A program made the translations under genes and the position numbers. This document shows, one piece after another, positions 22,180-33,474 of a DNA stretch of 64,000 bases (the first letter of the stretch is position 1; the number at the start of each line of letters is the position of its first letter). Below the pieces are notes generated by a model. It was not told where the DNA came from, ran no database searches, and saw nothing but the letters and a program-made list of their open reading frames with translations. Source of the DNA: Stomoxys calcitrans (taxonomy: Eukaryota > Arthropoda > Insecta > Diptera > Muscidae); the NCBI RefSeq assembly GCF_963082655.1, contig NC_081552.1, positions 70,291,465 to 70,355,464 on the forward strand, given 5' to 3'.

Positions 22180-25100
22180 TGTAGTGTGCAAGGGTCTAGT
22201 CTGAGCAAAACTCCACATAAATGTCTATAGATGAAACAAAACGGCATGGCACGCATATTTCACCGGCCTTATTGCTCGTCGGATGGGGGGGATCTTGCCA
22301 ATGTTCATCGTTTAATTTTACCAACTACCAGCTTTAATGTTAATGCGTGCACGAATGATAGCAAAACCAAAACAAAAGAAAGTCAGATAGAATAGACAAA
22401 TACACAAAGTATAAGGGGGTCACAACACCAGAGGATCTATTTCCGACATCATTCGATCGGCTGTGCTAAGGTGTAAGCTGCACAGCATGCCCTCCCTTCC
22501 TGTTTACCAAAAGCATCCAAAGAAATCGCTTCTTGGTTGGTAAACCCATAATATTTACCCTACCTTCCTTTACCGACCCTACAAATCAAACTCAAAGGTT
22601 TGGGCTTACTCCATATTTAACAAATTCATTAAATTTATTAAGAAAAAGTTCATTATCAAATCCGGTCGCTCACTATAGAGATGAATCACATCATACTTTA
22701 AAAACAGACAAAAAAAAATATAATAAAAGAAATATTAAAGTCAAGGCTAACAACCAATTTTTTTGTATATCTAAATTGATCCTTTAATTTACTAGAATTA
22801 TTTTCATAACTCTAAAAAAAAACTAATCATTTAAATTAAATCTCAAAACTTAACAAGAAGGGTTAAAAAAAAAAACACGGCATGAAAAAAAATATTTATA
22901 TAATATATCAAATAAGAATCAATAGGCGAGTTTATTTGAATTCATAGCACGGCAGAAAAAAACTAAATCGGCTGTGAAACAAACTTCATTTAAAAGGCTC
23001 ATTATGAAAAAAATGATATGTAGCTGGGTGAGTGTATTTCCATTTGTACTTCTGTTAAAGTAAAACAGCTGTGAGTGCATTGACCCCTTTTTTTCCCTTA
23101 CTTCATTTTTTTCCTCTAATCACACATACATCAACACAACCCACTCGGTTGTATAAAACGAAAAACTAATTTTAAATCGCGAAGTTTTGACTAATATGCA
23201 GCCAAATTTCAATAAAAATGGTATCAAATGTAAAAACAATATTTTATAGGCATACTGGGCTAGATATGTCAATGATCAAAAGGCACAAAACGTACATTCA
23301 TATAAAAAATATTGCCAAAAAAAAATGTATCAAAGCTATTTCAATCGAAGCAGTGCTTTTCAGACCCAAGAACATTTTCTGAGAGTCTTGTTAACAGCGA
23401 ATCAACATAGTTAACAGAGGTTCCAATAGCATGTTAACACTTTAGCATTGACATATCCACCAGCACAGAATCAGATATATATGTATATGCAGGATATTTA
23501 ACTGAACAAACACAAACAGATCATCTGAAAGTTGCCGACTTGCAAAAATTCCAATTTAAAAATTATGGGGGAAGATTTAAAACATTTTTAAATTAATTTA
23601 AAAGAAAAAAAATTATTTAATTTGACAAAAATTACCTGAGAGAGGTAACGGCATCTCTCTCACTCTCCGAAAAAAAACAAATCTGTTTGGCTTTGCTCAG
23701 TGGTAGTATAACAGTTTGCACTTACTTGGTTTTTGTTGGAGCTCCCACGTTGAAAGGCCTTTCGAGGGGTGAGGGGTTATTAAAACAAACCAGCAAACTC
23801 CAGCCAATTGCAAGTTTTTAACAAAATACGCGGCATACACAAAAAATCACTTTTTTCAATATAGTCTTTAACATTTGATACGATTCACTCTATCGGTTTT
23901 TTTTATATTCGCCTTTTTCTAAAACATTGGATTGCCAAACTACTTTTACCAAAAAAAACTCTCAATTAGGCATTAACTTTTTGTTTCACTTCCGATTCGG
24001 TTCTCCATCTCTGCCTTACAAATGAGCAAAAATTAAACTATATAACACTTGAGGCCAATTACATGGGCAAAAATACGGAAAAATAATTATTTTTTTAAGG
24101 TCTTTTTTTTTAGCAAGTTACAAAACCTAAGAATTAGCACGCAAGAGTTTTTTTTCCTTTTCGAGAGTGATTTTTCAACCAAAACGCGTTTGTTTCGATT
24201 CCCGAAAAACAAAAACTAAATGAGTTGCACCAATCCCGACGGCTCTTTTTTTTTCTTGTACTTGAAACCAAGACAAACGATCCATTTAAGACACCAGAAT
24301 CCACTGATCAAAAAAAATGAAAAGACTTTTGTTAGACTCTCTCAGGCAGCCAAATCTGCACAGCAGAAACAGAGAAATCCATATGAGCACAGGGAAAGGG
24401 GGAATCCTAGAATCAGAGAAACAAGGCCCACAGAACAATGAGTTCTCAAAAGAAATTGAGAAATTGTTTAGAAAAAATGCAACCTTACCAAATGTATTAA
24501 TCCAGGAGTTAAATGATCACAGGGGACCAACACTCCAGCTTTGGGGATAAAACCCTCAGCAAAAAGAAAATGCAGGAAACCAACACTTGCAACAATTATT
24601 TACCCGCGATTTTATAAATAAACATCGATTCTGCAGGACAATAAAAAAATAAAAATTGAGGAGAACTGCCACCAACAAAAAAAATCTAATCCCTTTTTTA
24701 CTAAAGCAAGGATAACGCTTTTACACTTTTAAAGAATCTCAAGTCCTTTACGACACAAAAACTTAAACTTTTGGGTGCACACGGTTGCAAGGTTGGAGCA
24801 AAATGGATCTCAAATCAGTCTGCTACCACCTTTTGTAGCCTTGACCTAAACAATGGGGCAAATTGCTGAATTACTACCACAAATTAAAATTCTCAAAACC
24901 AAAAATGTCTTCTTTTACATACATGCCACAAATACAATAATAATCCATTTGTGAGTGTATGGGAACTCCAATGCGAAAGAAAAGCTACAAAGAACATAGA
25001 AAAGAAGTTAACATTCACCACTATGGCTAAGGGGAAATTATAGCAACTTTTCAATATGGAGACAAAGTGCTCTAAACCTATGATTTGGTCGGACTTATAT

Positions 25101-25695
25101 GTGTGGATGTTAACAACCAAAACCATTTTCCACCTTATCCAATAGTTGTCAAAAAAAAGAAAACCAAAAGGAAAAAAAATTAAACAACTCATTTGAACTT
25201 TGATGTGATCAAATGATCAAAAAAAAAGAAAACAAATGATATGAAACAAACAAAAAAAAAAAAAATAAATAAATAAAAAATATAAATGTATAAAGAAACA
25301 CTGCTGCCGGTATTCGAACTCACGCTCACCGGTTCGTAGGCTGTAACGCTTCCCCTAGGCTACCGCCTATGATGCGTCTCTGTTAGCTAAGTGATTATAA
25401 CACATGATCACACTAAGCTTTAAATCATCAACAGCGGTCAATGTAAGTGAATCCAACTGTAACAGTGCTACAAGGAAGAAGAAGAAGAAAAACAGCATAG
25501 GCAAAGCTCCAAATATGTTCCAATAAGGGAACAACATGAGACAAGCAATCACAACAACAAAAATACTCTAGCATCCACATTGTATGTTAACTCGCGTTGG
25601 GGTTGGAAAAAAAACAGGAATGTCCATATCTATTATCAGGCGGGCCAATTCCAAGAAATATATTCATATTGGGTACATCGACATGCGCCACTACA
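22180..25695 (-). repeat. Gypsy-1 5' LTR (right in this window), 3516 bp
   Basis: Near-identical partner of 12972-16486. It lies upstream of gag in the element's sense and so should hold the active promoter. I could not place the transcription start by eye. It carries the same tRNA-like module at 25299-25374. Confidence 0.95.
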
Positions 25696-26549
25696 ACCGC
25701 AAAACCAATCCCTAATGGTGGTGTAAAATGTTTACCTCCTAATCAGAAACAGGTCCAAGAAGCAGCGACCCGACAAGGCAGCAGGAACCGATGGGTTACC
25801 CGCTGAACTATTTAAGACCAGAGACGACACGTTGGTAAGGCGTATGCATCAGCTTGTCTGCGCGATCTGGCTAAAAGAACGCATACCCGATGACTGGAAC
25901 CTCAACATACTAAGTCCCTTACACAAAAGAGGAGACAAGACGGAATGTGCCAACTACAGAGGAATAAGTATTCTACCCATCGCAAACAAGATACTCTCGA
26001 GCATACTGTGTGAAAGATTAAAACCAAAATCAATGAGATAGTTAGATCCTATTTAGACTTGATAAATCCACCATAGACCAGATATTCACACTGCGCCAAA
26101 TCCTGGAAGGACTCTTACCATTTCTTCGCAGCCTACAAAGTCGCAGCCATGTCTTAGTTTAGTTTCCCTGCAAAACTAATAAGACTCTGCAGAATGACAC
26201 TTGCTGGTACACCTTTCTCAGAAAGAATAGTAAATAATATCGCCGAACCATTCAATACCATATGAGGTTTCAGACCAGCAGACATCTTATCGTGTGATCT
26301 CTTTAATATCCTGCTGGAGAAGAATATGCGACATGCAGATATCAATAGATATGGCACACTACTCACAAGAGAACATGCTAATCGCCTATTCCGGCGACAA
26401 CGATATCATGGGTCGGTCATCGGAAGTAGTTACTAGAGCCTTTCAAAGAATCGAATGAGAATCTGTGAAAGTGGGTCTGGCAGTAATTGGAGGTATAATG
26501 AAATGAATGGTACCAACTCACACAACGTCTTGTACACCTGAGCAGTTCA
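25696..26549 (+). pseudogene. RTE-type LINE, second part (reverse transcriptase), resumes after Gypsy-1
   Basis: Continues the LINE broken at 12971. Translation gives PDDWNLNILSPLHKRGDKTE, CANYRGISILP, then STIDQIFTLRQILEG and DIMGRSSEVVTRAFQRIE, which are successive reverse-transcriptase blocks. The active-site region reads YSGDNDIMGR where YADDIDIIGR-type residues are expected, and frames break repeatedly, so it is inactive. It is cut at about 26549 by a Helentron-like repeat. Confidence 0.8.
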
Positions 26550-27571
26550 AAACAAGTAAAAGCGTGCTAAGTTCGGCCGGGCCGAATCTTATATACCCTC
26601 CACCATGGATCGGATTTGTCGAGTTCTTTTCCCGGCATCTCTTCTTAGGCAAAAAAAGGATATAAGAAAAGATTTTCTCTGCTATTAGAGCGATTATAAA
26701 AATATGGTCCGGTTTGGACCACAATTTAATTATATGTTGGAGATCTGTGTAAAATGTCAGCCAATTCGAATAAGAATTGCGCCCTTTGTGGGCTCAAGAA
26801 GAAAAATAGAGAGATCGATTTATATGGGAGCTGTATCGGGCTATATACCGATTCAGACCATAATAAACACGTATGTTAATGGTCATGAGAGAATCCGTCG
26901 TACAAAATTTCAGGCAAATCGGATAATAATTGCGACCTTTAGAGGCTCAGGAAGTCAAGACCCAAGATCGGTTTATATGACAGCTATATAAGGTTATGGA
27001 CCGATTTAAACCATACTTGGCACAGTTGTTGGATATCGTAACAAAACACGTCGTGCAAAATTTCATTCCAATCGAATAAGAATTGCGCACTCTAGAGGCT
27101 CAAGAAGTCAAGACCCCAGATCGGTTTATATGGCAGCTATATCAGGTTATGAACCGATTTGAACCATACTTGGCACAGTTATTGGATATAATAACAAAAT
27201 ACGTCGTGCAAAATTTCATTCCAATCGGATAAGAATTGCGCACTCTAGAGGCTCAAGAAGTCAAGACCCCAGATCGGTTTATATGGCAGCTATATCAAAA
27301 CATGGACCGATATGGCCCATTTACAATACCAACCGACCTACACTAATAGGAAGTATTTGTGCAAAATTTAAAGCGGCTAGCTTTACTCCTTCGGAAGTTA
27401 GCGTGCTTTCGACAGACAGACGGACGGACGGACGGACATGGCTAGATCGACATAAAATTTCACGACGATCAAGAATATATATACTTTATGGGGTCTCAGA
27501 CGAATATTTCGAGTAGTTACAATCAGAATGACGAAATTAGTATACCCCCCATCTTATGGTGGAGGGTATAA
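26550..27571 (-). mobile_element. Helentron-like element H4 with exact 153-bp tandem units
   Basis: Left end is aacaagtaaaagcgtgctaa followed by the palindrome ttcggccgggccgaa and ataccctccaccatgg. Right end is atggtggagggtata. Inside, 'aagtcaagaccc' recurs at 26952, 27105 and 27258, a strict 153-bp period. It interrupts the RTE LINE, whose sequence continues on both sides as in the copy at 34350-34470. The frame stays open through some units only because 153 is divisible by 3. Confidence 0.75.
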
Positions 27572-27770
27572 ATATAGAGAAAGTTGGGAACTTTGAAAAT
27601 AGTCACTTTATCTAACTCGGCACCGCCGTAACCGAAACGAATAACACCAGTTTTTAAATAAAGCAAACAGATGCTACTTTGGATGAAGCAAGCAGTTTAG
27701 AAACAAGTCTACCCTAGATGAAGGCACTTGGAACGGGATAAATGTTTTGTTGGCGCGAGGTCTAAAGAGC
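27572..27770 (+). pseudogene. RTE-type LINE, third part (C-terminal region)
   Basis: Sequence 'aaagttgggaacttt…cacttta…ctaactcggcaccgccgtaaccgaaacgaa…gcaaacagatg' parallels 34405-34530. It then skips to 'gaggcacttggaacg', which in the other copy lies at 34919. This copy therefore has an internal deletion. Confidence 0.7.
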
Positions 27771-28440
27771 ATAGCGAATGCTTCAGAACCTAAATTTTGA
27801 GCTTTCGAAATAGAAAAAAAACTGTTTGGCCGGACTGTTTAAACATTTCTTGTTTAGTCAAGGTGGACTTTTTATTTTGCTCATTTTGAGGGTCTCTTCA
27901 GTGAAAGAGAATCGGTAAGAACACAAGGTTGAGCATTTTTCTCTGATTCTATATTTTTCTGGCGCTATAAAGAGATTTTTGGTCTACAGATGGGTTGCTT
28001 AGAGAACTAAAAATTCCTTACATTTGGGTTGAGTATGACCGTTGGTACATCAATGCCATATTTGTACCTTCTGTGAAGCATAGCTGATGCTAAGGAATCT
28101 ACACGGTCTGACGTTGTCGTGAAGAAGGATGATCTGGCGTTTTCTATTGGTAGTATGTGTCTTTTTATATTTTGCCCATTTCGAGAATCTCCTCAGTAAA
28201 AAATAATTTCTAAGCCTACAACGGTAGTCAACTTTCAGCACTATTCCAAATACATTGTCTTATTTATCAGACTCTAAAGGAGAGCTTTGATATATAGAAA
28301 GTTTCCTACACTATTCCATTGTTGGGTTAAGAATGGCAGTTCGAAAAGTCTATCATTGCCGCTTTTACAGAAATCGTCTGGCCCAACTCCAATAAGTTGT
28401 TGCACTATATCTTAAGTTCCTCTACATTGGGTGACAGCAA
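27771..28440 (+). repeat. Interspersed repeat Z, two tandem units
   Basis: Units beginning near 27870 ('tttattttgctcattttgagggtctcttcagtgaaagagaat') and 28160 ('tttatattttgcccatttcgagaatctcctcagtaaaaaataat') are about 285 bp apart and related along their length. A single further copy is at 9760-10150. Noncoding. Confidence 0.45.
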
Positions 28441-29094
28441 GCAGGTAAATGGTTAACCATTGGCGTGAAGTCTGATGATTATGGCGGATTCTGAAGTACC
28501 TTCAATCCGAGCTCCGGAGTGTGGTTTTGGCGACATTTTCGCCTTTTAAGTTGGCGACTAAGACTACTTGGCGTGTTTTGTCGGTTCATTTTCACTGTAA
28601 AACCTCGTTTATTCAATGTAGCTGCACTACATAGAAGTCTTCCCTAGCGGCTTTTTTCATCTCAAGCCTTTAAAAATCATCAGACCTTCTCAGTCCCGTC
28701 AGACGTTGATTGTTGTCTTCTTTTGGTGTATATTCTACTAGATTCTTTGTTTTGGCATCTTTTATGGAGACACCTACTCTCTCTCTCTCTCTGGTGACAA
28801 TTCTATATGAGAAGCTTTTCTTATGGGTAAAAGTTTCTCGGTAATCTTTGTGAGTATTCTTCGTGTGGTTTTCCAGCAGTTCAGTTAATCTAATAAATCC
28901 GATGTGGTTAGAGATGGTCTTCTGAGCTCAGGCCACGTTTTCTTTCAGTTCGCTTTCCGTTGATCTTTAATTTGGGCATTCAAAGAACACAAGCCAATGG
29001 AACCAAAATGATGTCCGGCACGGGATAACGATGAGCATCACACAGGCTGGAACTTTGAACTTCAATCTGTGTGATGGTCTTCATTATCACGAGA
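28441..29094. other. Unclassified sequence with a short (CT)n run
   Basis: No gene or element end supported. A CT dinucleotide run of about 20 bp sits at 28772-28793. Confidence 0.45.
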
Positions 29095-29405
29095 AGATTA
29101 GCTGGGAGCTACCGGGTGCGTCCACAGGTTGCGGATAGTGGTATGCTCCAAACGGAGTAGCTGCAACTGCAATCGCTGACAATCAGCAGTATCGCGTGGA
29201 GATTCTCAGTGAGAGGCCGAATGGCACCGGCTCTTGCTTAAATACTGAGTGCCTATGGTGCTTAATATGACAAGGCGAGTTATTGGCGCTTTTAAATAAC
29301 CAACGGCCATCTTGTTCCCGCGACGATCGGTCGTACAGACCGGTACGAGCATGCTCGCCTAGCTTGACGAGGAACGCCAACAACAACAACAAAAACCAAA
29401 ACAAT
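29095..29405 (+). pseudogene. LINE untranslated fragment ending in a CAA-rich tail
   Basis: Matches the noncoding part of the minus-strand fragment at 7330-7540 block by block ('tgcggatagtgg', 'tactgagtgcctat', 'cttgttcccgcg', 'tagcttgacgagga'). It ends in caacaacaacaacaaaaacc, a simple tail of the kind seen at LINE 3' ends. Confidence 0.5.
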
Positions 29406-30450
29406 CGGTTTTTGATCGGCGAATTTCGAGCCACTTGTTTCGATTAATTCTCTCACTCTCCCTTTTAATCTCATAGGAGAATGTTTCAAGGAAAATTTGC
29501 CTAATAAAGTTTTACCTACAATGAAACTAAACAAAAGGCTTCAAGGAGATAGTTCTTCTATGATCCGTATTGAAAAACAATCCTCCTGGCATCCACATAT
29601 ATGCATTGAATCCACACGATCCTGCTAACCCCTGTCAATCAACAATTGACTCATTATTCTCGCCTTGCAAAATGAATAACCAAAAATGTGTTGATATGAA
29701 ATGGTGTACTAGAAATCCACTCAATAACTCATCATTGCCATAAGCATGATGATAACCAAAACCAAAAAAAACATAGAATGAACATAAGAATCACAAATCA
29801 TTTGAAATACTATGGGGACACACAGTCATTATTGGAACAATCCAAATACTCAAGTTATGATATCCAAGCATTAGCTAACAGAAATCCCGTTCACAAAAAG
29901 GAAGATGAAACACAAATCTATCTACACATGCCGCTGGCCAAAAAAAAAGAAGTCAAAGATAATGTTTGACACGAGTAGGTGGCGAATAAGAGCAAACGAG
30001 AGTGAGAATGGCAAGTGTTTATTACGCATTCATGCCAGGAGTGGCCATGTTATTTAGTGCTGGAGAATGGGCAAAGAAAAATGGGAACAACAACAAGAAG
30101 TAACCTATATCTTGGCACTGCGGTTTCTACGAAAAAGCACTTCTAACCTTTTCATCAACATGCAGTCGCATTTGTAGGGAAGCGAATCCCCACTTTGCCA
30201 CTCTTCATCACCTTTGTGATTATAGAGGGTTCTGTACTAATGGTCGTCCATAGACTTCTATGCCGCACACAAGGCCTTGTTTACATGGGTGTGTTGAGTG
30301 CTTTCATTTAACTGCGGCTGTTGCTCCTTATGTCCTAAGACTCACTCGCATTCTCATCCTTGTTTCCTTTGGCTTTCTTTCATCATATTCTTTGTCCAAA
30401 GGCTAAAGTTACAATTGCATCCATTATGTTTCGTCATAATGACAGGCCCG

Positions 30451-30485
<35 letters not shown>

Positions 30486-31439
30486 ACCTGCCTTTCCAGC
30501 ATCATTCGCACTGAATAATGCGCCTGTTTCTTTTTATTCTTCTCCTCATGCATATAGCCATCTCATAGGCAAACTAATTTTGCATATGACAATATTTACA
30601 CTTCAGCATGTTAAGATATCTTATCGCACACAGGACTCTGGGTATTTTGCAATATTGAAAGGCAACAGGAGCAGCAACGGCAGCGGCAGTTGAAGCAATC
30701 GTAAAAGCAATATAGAAGTCATAATGACGCAAAAGGAGAAAAAACGAGAGGAATACGAGCGTAACGAAAGAGATTATGTGTGTCAATAGTTTTTTTCTTA
30801 ATTGTAGAACGATGACGACAAGCGGCATAAATTAAATAAAGGAGCTCCTCAAAGCCTGGATGAGTGTGCTGTTACAACATACACACGTTCGAATTTTCTC
30901 ATTTGAAGAACGACAGGGTAATGCACATTTTAATGGACTGTTATATGGCTATGCTAGGGGGAAATCTAATTAGACACGGGGCAATATATCGACGGTGGAA
31001 ATGTAGTTACGATTTAATTGAACAGTTTTCTAGAGAAATTTAATATGACTGAAAGGGTTTTTGTGTGATATTGCTTTTGATTCTCTGACAGAACGGTGGC
31101 AAAGGTTTTGTAGGAAATCTTTTTTTCAGGGATTTTTGCAGAGAAACATTTAATCTGCTCCTCGCCCCTCCAACGGGCATGCGAGCATCAAGTGCATTGT
31201 GTCTTGTACACCCACAGAAAAAATCAACACACGTATGTTAGCAGATCTACCAGAAATTTTCATAAGCCATTAACAGTTTTTTTGCGAACGAAACGTTTCC
31301 AAATGTCCCTAGGTGTATATATTCTGGCAATGCCTAGTGCAGAGTTTTTTTTTCAAGATTTTAAGAAGTTCTGCTGAGAATCGAACCAGTGTTCAATCTA
31401 CCCATAATTGTGTGTTTACAAACGCCCAACCACTAGAGC
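29406..31439. other. Unclassified 2-kb stretch, the best candidate for unique sequence
   Basis: I found no second copy of this stretch in the window and no element ends. Open frames are below 132 codons and none shows a recognisable domain; the longest (30298-30693) runs through a CCTG microsatellite. It may be genuine intergenic or intronic host sequence. Confidence 0.4.
30451..30493. repeat. Tetranucleotide microsatellite (CCTG)n
   Basis: About ten consecutive cctg units with one variation (tacc) near the right end. Confidence 0.9.
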
Positions 31440-31760
31440 TGGCAAAATATCGATGGCACTATCGATACTATAGATATCTAATTTTATTTATGATATTTTT
31501 CCTATCGATACTATCGGTCGGCAAAGTTAACAAAATTAAGCGATTTTTTTTTTAATCCGAATGGGCTTAAATTTAAACGGACTTTATTAAATTTGGTTAG
31601 ATTCGGTCTGTGCATTGATAATGCTTTAATATAAGACGATCTCCTGATTTTTCCTTCTCATTTTCGTTTGAAATATAGGTGATGGGTAGAGAAGGGTATT
31701 TATACGGCAAATTGGGTAAATACCCGGGTATTTACCTATTTATACCCAAAATCTGGGAAT
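31440..31760. repeat. Palindrome-rich segment with two TATCGATA octamers
   Basis: Two perfect tatcgata octamers lie at 31460-31467 and 31503-31510; this is the DREF recognition sequence in flies. Further right, 31715-31736 is a perfect 22-bp palindrome centred on cccggg (ggtaaatacccgg and its mirror), embedded in a longer imperfect one. It is probably a small hAT-like or foldback element, but ends are not defined. Confidence 0.5.
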
Positions 31761-31859
31761 TTATAATTTTGTAGATATCTTGAGTATAAAAACATTTTTA
31801 ATAATTTCGAACTCTTTGTATATAAACCTGATCTTCTGACCTCACAAAATCCAATTTTA

Positions 31860-32420
31860 GTTATATATATATAGGCTATATAGACCGATCTCCAGACTTA
31901 AATTCTTGAGGCAATAAATTGGTAATTTTTCATCCGATTTCGATGAAATTTGGTAAATGAGTTCTGGTAGACCCTTTCCCATTTCTGTGAAGTGCTGTTC
32001 AGATCGGACTATATTTGGGTGTAGATGCCCTATAGAGCGACCGCCCGATCTCTCGATATATTAAGTGTATTGAGGCCATAGAAGATCCATTTATTACCCG
32101 TATTCGATGAAATTTGGCAGAGTGTGTTCTGGTAGACCACTTCCCATTCCTATCAAATGTGATACAGATCGGACCATATTTGGATAAAGCTGTCATATAG
32201 ACCGATCTCCCGATATAAAGTATTGAGCCCATAAAAGCAGCATTTTCTATGCGATTTTGATGAAATTTTTGAGTTTTAAGAATTTTGATAGACCTCTACA
32301 CCTTTGTGTCGAACATCGTCCAGATCGGACCTTATTTGGATATAGCTGCCATATAGTCCGATCTCTCGATATAGAGTATTGAGTGCATAAAAGGTGCATT
32401 TTTATATAAGGGCCTAGTTA
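31860..32420 (+). mobile_element. Helentron-like element H5, degraded
   Basis: About three units with 'gatcggaccatatttggataaagctgtcatatagaccgatctcccg' type cores. Neither terminus is intact. Confidence 0.55.
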
Positions 32421-32460
32421 CCAAAACTGTTGGCCAATTTGCAGGAAATTTGGTTTGGAA

Positions 32461-32521
32461 AATATATATATATATATAAAAAAATATATAATATATATAA
32501 AAAAATAAAATAAAAAAAAAA

Positions 32522-32610
<89 letters not shown>
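32461..32610. repeat. AT dinucleotide microsatellite, long and interrupted
   Basis: Runs of (at)n broken by short A-rich and tgta interruptions. Frames that stay open across it (107 and 75 codons on the minus strand) encode Ile-Tyr repeats and are artefacts. Confidence 0.95.
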
Positions 32611-32612
<2 letters not shown>

Positions 32613-32639
32613 TGGTTCTAGGTGTAACTTGTGCTTCAT

Positions 32640-33290
32640 TAACAATAAGCGTCATATAGATGTTTACTTTGTGCTCTAATTAAATTCTTCCAATGGATCC
32701 CAAAAAATTCACTTTTTCCTATTTTGAATGCGTGTTATAGTTAGCCGATCTTTAAGTGCTTTTAGAGTAATTTAAACTTAAGTTTGGTATACATTAGACT
32801 GGCCCGAAACGAAAACACTTTTGCAAATAGGGAAATGCCTACCCTCAATTTGTTCCCCTTTTGATGCCAGCAAGCAAAATACGAAATATTATGGCTAGCG
32901 TTTAAGATGCAGTACTTTCTAAGGGATCCAGTTAAGGATTTTAGGTCCTAGAATGAAATTCGATAACAAAGTACACATTTATATGGCTTTTACAGTAAAA
33001 ACAGGAACAGTTCCCTATGCCACTTTGGTTGCTGTAATGCTGTGCACGATTAGACTCTGAAATTCTTCCTGATTCGGTTTAGCCATGTCCGTCTGTCCGC
33101 GCATACTTTCTGTAGCGTGTATTCTTCTGTCGTTCTTTTCTAACCAGGTTGAAGATCACAATTGTTACCCAATCATCACGAAATTCTTCAAGCACAGTGT
33201 ATGGGAAGAGGTGACAAAATTAATAACCATTGATATTTCATCCTGAAATTTTTAATATGAGTTCGTGCCAGGGACCCTCTAAAATCGGAG
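32640..33290. repeat. Old repeat fragments
   Basis: The stretch 32850-32930 resembles 5490-5600. The stretch 33035-33175 ('gattcggtttagccatgtccgtctgtccgcgc') looks like the degraded 5' region of a Helentron-like repeat. Nothing coding. Confidence 0.4.
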
Positions 33291-33350
<60 letters not shown>

Positions 33351-33352
33351 TT
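33291..33352. repeat. AT dinucleotide microsatellite
   Basis: About 60 bp of (at)n with one catatat interruption, just upstream of the second RTE LINE. Confidence 0.95.
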
Positions 33353-33474
33353 CCCGATTTGCGTCCCACATTTTATTCGATGGACCGGAATTGGTGTCAC
33401 ACAACACCAAACTATACTATAGCTGCCATAACACGAGGCATAAATTTGGTTTGGATTTGTGGTAAGTCGGAGAC

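Larger units (their letters stand above)
12972..25695 (-). mobile_element. Gypsy-1, complete Ty3/Gypsy LTR retrotransposon with 3.5-kb LTRs
   Basis: Two LTRs (12972-16486 and 22180-25695) flank 5.7 kb of internal sequence with gag and pol on the minus strand. LTRs begin tgtagtg and end cactaca in either reading. A 4-bp duplication, accg, is found at 12968-12971 and 25696-25699. A tRNA-Lys primer site lies next to the 5' LTR and a polypurine tract next to the 3' LTR. Both open frames are intact and the LTRs differ at only a few positions, so the insertion is recent and might still be active. There is no env frame. Long LTRs, tRNA-Lys priming and Pol style recall the Osvaldo/Ulysses group of flies; that assignment is tentative. 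The total of about 12.7 kb is more than half LTR. Confidence 0.95.

Noticed and set aside
29060..29110. A host gene near the GC-richer 29.0-29.4 kb segment
   Set aside because: The segment matches LINE-derived sequence at 7330-7540 and ends in a simple CAA tail.
32332..32655. 107- and 75-codon frames over the AT microsatellite
   Set aside because: They encode Ile-Tyr repeats from (at)n and have no start context or domain.
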